The position numbers were made by a program, and so were the translations under genes. A stretch of 5,253 nt of DNA, taken from JBLIKP01 sp047635375. GTDB taxonomy: Bacteria; Bacteroidota; Bacteroidia; Sphingobacteriales; Sphingobacteriaceae. This document shows, one piece after another, positions 1-5,253 of the stretch (position 1 is its first letter; each line of letters opens with the position of its first letter). The stretch covers positions 1 through 5,253 of the forward strand of contig JBLIKP010000125.1 of NCBI GenBank assembly GCA_047635375.1, read 5' to 3'. Under the pieces are notes generated by a model. The model searched no databases, had not been told where the DNA came from, and was given only the letters and a program-made list of their open reading frames with translations.

Positions 1-152
1 AAATTGTCACTTCTGGATTTGATATTAAAGTAGATATGCATTTGCTGCAATTTTTCCTTCCGGAAGTTGAATTTGGAGTACGAATTTACTCTTCAATTCA
101 GGATTTAGGGTATTTCCCGGGAATGACATATACCTTAAATTTTAGATATTAA
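1..152 (+). CDS. C-terminal end of a probable outer-membrane/TolB-like repeat protein (partial)
   Basis: An open frame enters from the left edge (first full codon at position 3) and stops with TAA at 150-152, giving the last 49 residues of a protein. The piece alternates hydrophobic and polar residues (for example VEFGVRIYSS and MTYTLNFRY) and ends in a C-terminal tyrosine. That is the usual look of the last strands of an outer-membrane beta-barrel or similar beta domain. The stretch around GFDIKVDMHLLQFF resembles, from memory, the C-terminal part of large Bacteroidota proteins with TolB/PD40-like repeats, but too little is present to assign a family. The next gene starts only 2 bases after the stop, so the two are probably cotranscribed and perhaps translationally coupled. 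The coding frame is well supported; the function is a guess. Confidence 0.65.
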   Translation, partial: IVTSGFDIKVDMHLLQFFLPEVEFGVRIYSSIQDLGYFPGMTYTLNFRY

Positions 153-154
153 TT

Positions 155-391
155 ATGAATATAAAAAACATACTTTTTGTAATAATGGCAATCCTGTTAA
201 CCATTGTGGTAATGCAGAACCAAGAATCCGTAAGCCTTCTAGTATTAGTTTGGGAAATAGAAATACCTAAAATTATCCTCCTTCCAATATTCTTGGTTCT
301 TGGATATATATCTGGTTATTTAACAGGGAGATTAAGAAAGAATTCGTCCAAACCAATCCGACCTAAGGAAGAAACTAAAGATAATTTTTAA
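155..391 (+). CDS. Small LapA-domain-like inner-membrane protein
   Basis: This encodes 78 residues with two hydrophobic segments, about residues 5-21 and 39-57, and a short charged hydrophilic C-terminal tail (RLRKNSSK onward). The MQNQESV motif just after the first helix, the short linker rich in V, L and I, and the G-containing second helix (LGYISGYLTGRLRK) match the layout of the LapA domain (formerly DUF1049). In E. coli, LapA works with LapB in lipopolysaccharide assembly control. Stand-alone LapA-type proteins in Bacteroidota have no established role that I know of, so function here is not inferred beyond an inner-membrane location. The ATG lies 2 bases after the upstream stop codon, which supports the start and an operon. 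The 3' end overlaps the end of convergent ispE by 17 bp. No Shine-Dalgarno sequence is seen. Confidence 0.8.
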   Translation: MNIKNILFVIMAILLTIVVMQNQESVSLLVLVWEIEIPKIILLPIFLVLGYISGYLTGRLRKNSSKPIRPKEETKDNF

Positions 392-1184
392 TTATCCTAC
401 AGTTTGGAAAATCCTGTGAATCTAGGTTGACTTTCCTTTCGAAAATTCCAAAAACAGCGCTCCCCGTCCCCGTCATTGACGAGTATAAAGCCCCATTTTC
501 GTACAATTTTCTTTTTATCTCCCCCAAAGCAGGGGAATTTTGGAAAATTGAATCTTCAAAATCATTAATTAGCCTATCCTTCCATTTATTTACCGGAAGA
601 GATATTATGTCTGTTAAACTCCCATCCAAGGGTCTAGGTATGATTTTTTCAAATGCCATTTTAGTGGAAATATGAATTCCTGGATGAACTATTTGAATAA
701 AATAGTCGTCTAGTGAAAATTTTATTGGTGAAATAATTTCGCCTCGGCCTTGAGCCAAAACGGGAGAATTATATAAAAAAAACGGGCAATCACTACCCAG
801 ATTAAGAGCATATGAATGTAAACTCTCCCTTGAAAGGTCTAAATTAAATAGTTTATTGAGGATGATTAATGCAAATGTCCCATCAGACGACCCTCCTCCC
901 ATACCCGCTCCCATGGGTATGTTTTTCAACAAATTGATCTCAACTGATGGGATATCGAAATCAGCTTTCAAAAGATTAAATGCTCTTAAACAAAGGTTTT
1001 GGGAGATATCGCCATCAACTGGAATCCCATGGATATTCATCATGGTTTTTTCAGCAGGAATTATTTCCAAAGCGTCTTTAATTTGTACAGGGAAAAATAT
1101 TGATTCCAAATTATGAAATCCATCAGGTCTTTTCTCTTTTATTTGAAGACCAAGGTTTATTTTTGCATTTGGAAAGTCAATCAT
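375..1184 (-). CDS. ispE: 4-diphosphocytidyl-2-C-methyl-D-erythritol kinase
   Basis: IspE is a cytosolic GHMP-family kinase that phosphorylates the 2-hydroxyl of CDP-methylerythritol with ATP in the MEP (non-mevalonate) isoprenoid pathway. Numbered from the ATG at 1184, the protein has 269 residues. It opens with FPNAKINLGL, whose Lys8 is the conserved substrate-site lysine. The glycine-rich ATP loop PMGAGMGGGSSD lies at about 90-101, LGSDCPFF with catalytic-type Asp132 at about 130-137, and the third GHMP motif MTGTGSAVFG at about 237-246. Length and motif order fit a complete, functional enzyme. The open frame extends 10 codons further upstream to a TTG at 1212-1214. The ATG is preferred because the family usually begins directly before the F/P-N-A-K motif. 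The gene is divergent from thyA, and its stop (TAG, 375-377) lies inside the end of the LapA-like gene. Confidence 0.96.
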   Translation of the reverse strand: MIDFPNAKINLGLQIKEKRPDGFHNLESIFFPVQIKDALEIIPAEKTMMNIHGIPVDGDISQNLCLRAFNLLKADFDIPSVEINLLKNIPMGAGMGGGSSDGTFALIILNKLFNLDLSRESLHSYALNLGSDCPFFLYNSPVLAQGRGEIISPIKFSLDDYFIQIVHPGIHISTKMAFEKIIPRPLDGSLTDIISLPVNKWKDRLINDFEDSIFQNSPALGEIKRKLYENGALYSSMTGTGSAVFGIFERKVNLDSQDFPNCRIIKNYL

Positions 1185-1304
1185 TTGGATTCTAATAGGG
1201 CTCAAAATAACCAATAATTATCGTCGGTTAATAATTCTTTTTTACAAAAGTTAGGAATCGCAGCCTACATTTATTTATTTAGCAAAAGGTCAATCACCCA
1301 TCCC
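1185..1304. promoter_or_regulatory. Divergent spacer carrying ispE and thyA promoters
   Basis: This 120-bp AT-rich spacer separates the divergent starts of ispE and thyA, so it should hold the promoters of both. No perfect Bacteroidota -7 box (TAnnTTTG) is seen. The nearest matches are TACATTTA at 1266-1273 on the plus strand (one mismatch) and TAACTTTTG at 1245-1253 on the minus strand (one base too long). Neither has a clear upstream TTG at the usual distance. The direct-repeat-like TTTATTTATTTA at 1270-1281 is simple AT-rich sequence. No Shine-Dalgarno motif precedes either start. Promoter function is inferred from gene orientation, not from strong motifs. Confidence 0.4.
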
Positions 1305-2099
1305 ATGAAAGCATATTTAGACTTATTAAAACACGTAATGGATACCGGCACCGACAAAGGGGACCGCACAGGAACCGGAACTCGCAGTGTCTTTGGCCAT
1401 CAATTAAGATTTGATCTATCAAAGGGGTTTCCAATGATAACCACAAAAAAGGTTCATTTAAAGTCAATTATCCATGAACTTTTATGGTTTCTTCAAGGAG
1501 ACACCAATATTAAATACTTGCAGGAAAATGGAGTGAAAATATGGGATGAATGGGCCGACAAAAATGGCGATCTAGGCCCTGTATATGGGTATCAATGGCG
1601 TAGCTGGCCTGCTCATGACGGAACTCACATTGATCAAATTTCCAAGGTCGTAGAGCAAATTAAAAAAACACCTGATTCTAGAAGGTTAATTGTTTCAGCT
1701 TGGAACGTACCATTTATTGAAAACATGGCCTTACCTCCGTGTCATACCTTTTTCCAATTTTATGTGGCAAATGGCAAATTAAGCTGCCAATTATACCAAC
1801 GTAGCGCCGATTTATTCCTGGGAGTACCATTTAATATAGCTTCTTATGCCTTATTAACTATGATGATGGCGCAAGTTTGTGGATTGGAGCCAGGTGATTT
1901 TGTACATACTTTTGGGGATGCTCATATTTATTCAAATCACTTTGAACAAGTTGAATTACAACAATCCCGAGAAATTAGGGATTTACCAACGATAAAAATT
2001 AACCCTCAAATTAATTCCATTTTCGATTTTAAATTTGAGGATTTCGAATTAATCAATTACAACCCACATCCTCACATCAAGGCTCCAGTAGCCATTTAG
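1305..2099 (+). CDS. thyA: Thymidylate synthase
   Basis: ThyA methylates dUMP to dTMP using 5,10-methylenetetrahydrofolate as both carbon donor and reductant, releasing dihydrofolate. It is a cytosolic homodimer and the de novo source of thymidylate. The 264 residues equal the E. coli enzyme in length, and key residues fall at the same positions. Arg21 in DRTGTGTRS is a phosphate-binding residue, Glu58 sits in HELLWFLQGD, and catalytic Cys146 is in ALPPCHTFFQF. The dUMP-binding signature QLYQRSADLFLGVPFN spans about 162-177 (Arg166, Ser167, Asp169, Asn177). His207 and Tyr209 are in GDAHIYSNH. The protein ends in APVAI, the conserved C-terminus that closes over the active site. folA follows after 11 bp on the same strand and recycles the dihydrofolate product, so the pair is very likely one transcript. 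The window shows no thyX alternative. Confidence 0.98.
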   Translation: MKAYLDLLKHVMDTGTDKGDRTGTGTRSVFGHQLRFDLSKGFPMITTKKVHLKSIIHELLWFLQGDTNIKYLQENGVKIWDEWADKNGDLGPVYGYQWRSWPAHDGTHIDQISKVVEQIKKTPDSRRLIVSAWNVPFIENMALPPCHTFFQFYVANGKLSCQLYQRSADLFLGVPFNIASYALLTMMMAQVCGLEPGDFVHTFGDAHIYSNHFEQVELQQSREIRDLPTIKINPQINSIFDFKFEDFELINYNPHPHIKAPVAI

Positions 2100-2110
2100 A
2101 TTCAAAACAT

Positions 2111-2596
2111 ATGCCCCTATCAATAATTGTAGCAGTCGCCGAAAACAATGTAATCGGAAAAGATAACGACCTAATTTGGCGTTTGCCTGTTGATTTGAAA
2201 TACTTCAAAAAAACAACCTTGGGGCACCCCGTAATTATGGGGCGCAAAACTTTTGAATCTTTTCCAGGACTTTTACCTGGGCGAAAGAATATTATTATCA
2301 CTCGTCAGAAGAAATACGAGGTTGAAGGAGCAACAGTAGTGAGTAGTATTGAAAAGGCAATAGAAATTTGCGATAAAAACGATGAGATCTTCATCGCTGG
2401 TGGCGCAGAAATTTACCGCCAAACACTGGACATGGTTTCAAAGATATACCTAACTCATGTTCATGAAACTTTTAAAGGAGATGCGTTTTTCCTACCTTTA
2501 AACCTTGAAGTATGGAAGCAAACTCAAGCGATTCTAGTGCCTAAAGACGATAAAAACCCTCACGATTGCACTTTTATGGTTTTCGAAAAGAGTTAA
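2111..2596 (+). CDS. folA: Dihydrofolate reductase
   Basis: FolA reduces dihydrofolate to tetrahydrofolate with NADPH, restoring the cofactor that ThyA oxidises. It is the classical target of trimethoprim. The 161 residues fit the usual chromosomal type (about 160). Visible motifs are IIVAVAENNVIGKDN at the N-terminus, WRLPVDLKYFK with active-site acid Asp28 (the E. coli Asp27 equivalent), and VIMGRKTFESF at 41-51 in the NADPH site. PGRKN with the folate-glutamate-binding arginine is at about 56-60, and the FIAGGAEIY nucleotide loop at 94-102. IYLTHVHETFKGDAFF completes the fold at 112-127. The sequence gives no hint of a resistance-type enzyme. The ATG is 11 bp after the thyA stop, and the upstream bases are A-rich without a Shine-Dalgarno motif. 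Its TAA stop overlaps the stop of the convergent glycosyltransferase gene. Confidence 0.97.
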   Translation: MPLSIIVAVAENNVIGKDNDLIWRLPVDLKYFKKTTLGHPVIMGRKTFESFPGLLPGRKNIIITRQKKYEVEGATVVSSIEKAIEICDKNDEIFIAGGAEIYRQTLDMVSKIYLTHVHETFKGDAFFLPLNLEVWKQTQAILVPKDDKNPHDCTFMVFEKS

Positions 2597-3540
2597 GAAT
2601 TAGCTTCTTTATTTTTTTTCATATTGGAATCAGAAACGATGTAAAGTGGGCGGTTACGCACATTATCACTAATTCTGCTTATATATTCGCCAATAATTCC
2701 AATTCCAATTAATTGGATTCCACCAATAAATAAAACACTTAACATAAGGGATGTCCATCCTGGCTGCGTTTCTTCCAAGATAAATCGAGAAAACAAAGTG
2801 TAAATCATTACCAAAAAGGCAATTCCACTTACGGTAAAACCAGCAATGGTGGCAAATTTTAACGGGAAATTACTGAAGGATGTAATACCATCTAAAGCAA
2901 ATTGAATCATTTTTCGGTAGGTATATCCTGTTTCCCCAGCATGTCGCTCATCACGCTCATACTCTACAAAAGTTTGCTTATACCCCACCCAACTAATCTG
3001 GCCTCGAAGAAATTTTTGTTTTTCCGGCATCTTCATAAGCACATCCACAATTTTTCTATCGATTATTCTAAAGTCACCTGTATCCACCGGAATTTCAACT
3101 GAAGTGATTCTAGAAAGAATTCGATAAAACCATTTTGCCGTTAGTTTTTTGAAATAGCTTTCTCCTTTTCTTGATTTTCGCTTAGCATAAACTACCTGAA
3201 ATCCTTCCTGATATTTTTTCATTAAATCAAGAATCAATTCTGGAGGGTCCTGCAGATCGGCATCGATAATAACGATTGCATCACCATTACAATGATCTAA
3301 ACCTGCTGTTACCGCAATTTGGTGCCCAAAATTTCTACTAAAATTTATGAATTTTATTTTTTCATCCGTCTTGGCAAATTTTTGAATAAGTTCTAGGGAG
3401 TTATCAGCACTTCCGTCATTTACAAACACCATTTCATAGGTGCTATTCTCCATTTTATTTAATACAGAACCCAGGCGATTATATAATAAATCTATATTCG
3501 CGGATTCGTTGTAAATGGGAATAATTACGGATAAAAGCAT
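2593..3540 (-). CDS. Family 2 glycosyltransferase, polyprenyl-phosphate type, membrane anchored
   Basis: This 315-residue protein has a cytosolic GT-A domain followed by two membrane helices, the layout of the GtrB/DPM1-like branch of glycosyltransferase family 2. Such enzymes move a sugar from a nucleotide sugar (UDP-glucose, UDP-GlcNAc or similar) to undecaprenyl phosphate at the inner face of the membrane, supplying envelope glycosylation. The N-terminal SVIIPIYNESANI (4-16) and FVNDGSADNS (39-48) bind the nucleotide. DADLQDPPE (93-101) carries the metal-binding acidic motif, and DTGDFR (153-158) and the RDERHAGETGY loop (196-206) match the conserved acceptor side. Transmembrane segments lie at about 228-252 and 264-288, followed by a polar tail ending KKNKEANS. 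The sugar cannot be read from sequence. No polysaccharide cluster is adjacent, so the target glycan is unknown. The ATG at 3538-3540 immediately precedes the nucleotide-binding strand, supporting the start. Confidence 0.93.
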   Translation of the reverse strand: MLLSVIIPIYNESANIDLLYNRLGSVLNKMENSTYEMVFVNDGSADNSLELIQKFAKTDEKIKFINFSRNFGHQIAVTAGLDHCNGDAIVIIDADLQDPPELILDLMKKYQEGFQVVYAKRKSRKGESYFKKLTAKWFYRILSRITSVEIPVDTGDFRIIDRKIVDVLMKMPEKQKFLRGQISWVGYKQTFVEYERDERHAGETGYTYRKMIQFALDGITSFSNFPLKFATIAGFTVSGIAFLVMIYTLFSRFILEETQPGWTSLMLSVLFIGGIQLIGIGIIGEYISRISDNVRNRPLYIVSDSNMKKNKEANS

Positions 3541-3570
3541 TGTAGAAATTGTTTATATTGTTTAGATGCG

Positions 3571-3592
3571 CAAAATTAAGAAAACAAAGTTA
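3571..3592 (-). promoter_or_regulatory. Candidate glycosyltransferase promoter -7 boxes
   Basis: On the minus strand two sequences match the Bacteroidota -7 consensus TAnnTTTG exactly: TAACTTTG (3585-3592) and TAATTTTG (3571-3578). They lie 44 and 30 bp upstream of the glycosyltransferase ATG. For the first, a TTTG occurs upstream at 3607-3610 with a 14-bp gap, shorter than the usual spacing to the -33 element. The second has no matching -33 element. The motif is short and AT-rich, so chance matches are likely in this region. One of the two is plausibly real because of its position. Confidence 0.35.
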
Positions 3593-3684
3593 CTAAATGG
3601 GATATACAAAATAATGGAGGTATCGAACAAAAACCGAATATTGGGGTTTAATACATGAAAAGGAGCGATGTTAATTTTGATAAT

Positions 3685-3743
3685 TAATTGGATTTCAGAA
3701 TTATGAAAAATATTCAGTTTTTTTTCCTTGTAAAATCCAATTA
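3685..3743. repeat. 11-bp inverted repeat upstream of gltA
   Basis: TAATTGGATTT at 3685-3695 is repeated as its exact reverse complement AAATCCAATTA at 3733-3743, with a 37-bp spacer. The right arm ends 27 bp before the candidate gltA -7 box. The arms could be paired operator half-sites for a regulator or a weak stem in a transcript. The core AATTGGATT also recurs elsewhere in the window (around 2709 and 5168), so in AT-rich DNA it may be chance. Confidence 0.4.
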
Positions 3744-3770
3744 TTAATTTTAAAATCGTGTTTTTTATTA

Positions 3771-3778
3771 TAGATTTG
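3771..3778 (+). promoter_or_regulatory. Candidate gltA promoter -7 box
   Basis: TAGATTTG matches the Bacteroidota sigma -7 consensus TAnnTTTG exactly and ends 23 bp before the gltA ATG at 3802, which predicts a short leader of roughly 15-20 nt. A TTG at the usual -33 distance is not present; that stretch is a T- and A-rich tract instead. The leader (ACACGAAAGATAAT before the ATG) is A-rich without a strong Shine-Dalgarno sequence, as is common in this phylum. Confidence 0.5.
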
Positions 3779-3801
3779 TAAGGGTTTACACGAAAGATAA
3801 T

Positions 3802-5088
3802 ATGTCAGCAACAAAAGAGATTCAATTAGAGGATAAGGTGATAAAATTGCCTGTTATAACTGGTACAGAGAACGAAAAGGCTTTGGACATTTCGGCCTTA
3901 AGAGGAGAAACTGGTTACATCACGATAGATCCGGGTTACAAAAACACGGGTTCCACTTCAAGTGCCATTACCTTTTTAGATGGTGAAACGGGTATTTTAA
4001 GATATCGTGGATATCCAATTGAACAACTGGCAGAGCACAGTTCTTTTGTTGAAGTTTCATATTTATTAATATATGGAGAGCTTCCAAACAAGCAACAACT
4101 GCAAGATTTCGAAGGAAACTTAAGCCGTCGCACTTTAATTCATGAGGACATGAAGAAGTTCTTTGATGCTTATCCTAGTAACTCTCACCCAATGGGTCAG
4201 TTGGTTTCTATGATTTGCTCCTTATCTTCTTTCTACCCTGAAAGCTTAAAGCCGAATATCAGCACTGAGGAAATGGATCTTACAATCATGCGTTTGATGG
4301 CAAAAACGCCAACAATCGTGAGTATGATTCAAAAAAAATCAATGGGTCACCCTATCATGTACCCAAAAAATGATTTAAACTACGTTCAAAACTTCTTAAG
4401 AATGACTTTTGGTCATAGAACTGAAGAATTTGAAATGGACCCGGTTATTGTTGACGCAATGAATAAACTATTAATCCTGCATGCAGATCACGAACAAAAC
4501 TGTTCAACTTCAACTGTAAGGATTGTTGGTTCATCACATTCTAACCTTTACGCAAGTATTTCAGCTGGTGTTTCAGCCCTTTGGGGTCCACTTCATGGTG
4601 GAGCGAACCAAGCGGTTATTGAAATGCTTGAAAAAATCAAAGCAGATGGAGGTAATATTCAAAAATGGATGGACAAAGCAAAAGACAAAAACGATCCATT
4701 CCGTTTAATGGGATTTGGACACCGTGTATATAAAAACTTTGACCCTCGTGCAAAAATCATCAAAGAAGCTGCTGATAACGTATTAGGAAAACTAGGTGTC
4801 CATGACCCAATTTTGGATATAGCCAAAGGATTAGAGGAGGTTGCTCTTAAAGACCCTTACTTTATTGAAAGAAAATTATATCCTAACGTAGATTTCTACT
4901 CAGGGATAATTTACAGAGCTATTGGTTTCCCTACAGAAATGTTTACCGTACTTTTTGCAATGGGTCGTCTTCCAGGATGGATCGCACAATGGAAAGAAAT
5001 GCGTGACAACAAAGAGCCAATTGGCCGTCCACGTCAAGTTTACATGGGAGCTACAGAACGTAACTATGTTCACATTGGCAAACGCTAA
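3802..5088 (+). CDS. gltA: Citrate synthase (type II-like)
   Basis: GltA condenses oxaloacetate with acetyl-CoA to form citrate and CoA, the first step of the TCA cycle, in the cytosol. The 428 residues match the usual bacterial length (E. coli 427). The N-terminal beta-rich part (about 1-60, including KVIKLPVI and YITIDPGYKNTGS) is typical of the long bacterial form. LDGETGILRYRGYPIEQLA at 59-77 is a family hallmark. Catalytic residues are His265 in GPLHGGANQ, His307 in GFGHRVYKN and Asp364 in NVDFYSG. LHADHEQN at 227-234 and the C-terminal RPRQVYMG supply further active-site residues, including arginines. No residue known to be essential is missing, so this is citrate synthase rather than 2-methylcitrate synthase, although separating the two by eye is not absolute. 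The gene appears monocistronic, with its own promoter-like box upstream and a strong terminator starting 18 bp after the stop. Confidence 0.97.
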   Translation: MSATKEIQLEDKVIKLPVITGTENEKALDISALRGETGYITIDPGYKNTGSTSSAITFLDGETGILRYRGYPIEQLAEHSSFVEVSYLLIYGELPNKQQLQDFEGNLSRRTLIHEDMKKFFDAYPSNSHPMGQLVSMICSLSSFYPESLKPNISTEEMDLTIMRLMAKTPTIVSMIQKKSMGHPIMYPKNDLNYVQNFLRMTFGHRTEEFEMDPVIVDAMNKLLILHADHEQNCSTSTVRIVGSSHSNLYASISAGVSALWGPLHGGANQAVIEMLEKIKADGGNIQKWMDKAKDKNDPFRLMGFGHRVYKNFDPRAKIIKEAADNVLGKLGVHDPILDIAKGLEEVALKDPYFIERKLYPNVDFYSGIIYRAIGFPTEMFTVLFAMGRLPGWIAQWKEMRDNKEPIGRPRQVYMGATERNYVHIGKR

Positions 5089-5105
5089 GAAATTTAATTA
5101 AAACT

Positions 5106-5134
5106 AGCCTCCGATTTATCGGAGGCTTTTTTTT
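5106..5134 (+). terminator. Rho-independent terminator after gltA
   Basis: A perfect 10-bp inverted repeat (AGCCTCCGAT at 5106-5115 and ATCGGAGGCT at 5118-5127) forms a GC-rich hairpin with a very small loop. The innermost A-T pairs probably open to widen it. A run of eight T follows at 5127-5134. It sits 18 bp downstream of the gltA stop and is the only strong intrinsic terminator seen in the window. Confidence 0.95.
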
Positions 5135-5191
5135 GCTCTGAACTTTTTCTCTGCAATCTTTTCCCTAAATTGGATTTCCAAATTCACCATT

Positions 5192-5253
5192 ATGAAAAAT
5201 CTCCTTCTCTTACCCTTAATTTTCATTCCCTTTTTGTCTCTGGCGCAATCCGA
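5192..5253 (+). CDS. N-terminus of an exported protein (partial)
   Basis: An ATG at 5192 opens a frame that runs off the right edge after 20 full codons. The translation is a classic signal peptide: a short positive start (MKN), a hydrophobic core rich in L, I, P and F, and a probable signal peptidase I site after LSLA, followed by Gln. The ...LAQ ending is very common in exported Bacteroidota proteins. Nothing of the mature protein is present, so its function cannot be judged. It lies 57 bp after the gltA terminator and is therefore probably transcribed separately; I see no clear -7 box in that gap. Confidence 0.75.
   Translation, partial: MKNLLLLPLIFIPFLSLAQS

Larger units (their letters stand above)
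3541..3801. other. Divergent intergenic region between glycosyltransferase and gltA
   Basis: This 261-bp, very AT-rich spacer lies between two divergent starts and has no convincing gene. The only open frames are of 12-14 codons (for example from ATG at 3668 and 3703), with no coding-like character. It contains candidate -7 boxes for both genes and an 11-bp inverted repeat, listed separately. It is the longest non-coding stretch in the window and probably holds the regulatory sites of both genes. Confidence 0.75.

Noticed and set aside
427..1116. Two plus-strand open frames of 82 and 86 codons (427-675 and 856-1116)
   Set aside because: They lie entirely antisense to ispE, whose motifs are clear, and their translations show no domain or signal features.
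2077..2301. Minus-strand open frame of 74 codons across the thyA-folA junction
   Set aside because: It covers the conserved 5' end of folA on the opposite strand and has no recognisable protein features.
2701..2720. AATTCCAATTAATTGGATTC, a palindrome-like sequence sharing the core of the gltA upstream repeat
   Set aside because: It lies within the glycosyltransferase coding region, where its codons encode the conserved-looking second membrane helix, so its symmetry is probably incidental.
2902..3102. Plus-strand open frame of 66 codons
   Set aside because: It is antisense to the well-supported glycosyltransferase, and its translation looks like a shadow of that gene.
3660..3747. Possible leader peptide upstream of gltA (ATG at 3668 after AGGAG, or ATG at 3703)
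   Set aside because: The frames are only 12-14 codons, the AGGAG-to-ATG spacing is too short, and both lie upstream of the candidate gltA promoter box, so they would not be on the gltA transcript. No attenuator hairpin follows.
3936..4708. Minus-strand frame at 3936-4133 and plus-strand frame at 4523-4708 inside gltA
   Set aside because: Both are alternate-frame shadows of the citrate synthase gene.
1..5253. Search for insertion sequences, CRISPR repeats, tRNA genes, riboswitches or defence genes
   Set aside because: No transposase, terminal inverted repeats, regularly spaced repeats, tRNA cloverleaf or recognisable riboswitch core was seen; all large open frames are assigned to common housekeeping families.

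Overview
The window looks like ordinary chromosomal DNA from a free-living member of the Bacteroidota, most likely Flavobacteriia or a close relative. The evidence is AT-rich DNA, starts with little or no Shine-Dalgarno sequence, matches to the Bacteroidota -7 promoter box (TAnnTTTG), a signal peptide ending in LAQ, and protein sequences typical of that phylum. No mobile element, CRISPR array, tRNA or rRNA is visible.

Layout, left to right. Positions 1-152 hold the C-terminal end of a probable outer-membrane or periplasmic protein. Two bases later comes a small two-helix membrane protein of the LapA type (155-391). It runs tail to tail into ispE on the minus strand (375-1184, overlap 17 bp). 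A 120-bp divergent spacer separates ispE from a thyA-folA pair on the plus strand (1305-2596). The folA stop codon overlaps the stop codon of a minus-strand membrane-anchored family 2 glycosyltransferase (2593-3540). A 261-bp divergent AT-rich spacer with promoter-like boxes and an inverted repeat leads to citrate synthase gltA (3802-5088). A strong intrinsic terminator closes gltA (5106-5134). The window ends inside a new gene starting at 5192 that encodes an exported protein.

Functionally these are housekeeping genes. IspE carries out the fourth step of the MEP isoprenoid pathway. ThyA makes dTMP and releases dihydrofolate, which FolA reduces back to tetrahydrofolate, so the thyA-folA pair is a self-contained thymidylate/folate cycle unit. 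GltA is the entry enzyme of the TCA cycle. The glycosyltransferase probably charges a polyprenyl-phosphate lipid with a sugar for the cell envelope.

I found no convincing sign of an undescribed system. The points worth a second look are small: tightly packed convergent gene ends, a start-codon correction for ispE, and an inverted repeat with promoter-like boxes upstream of gltA.
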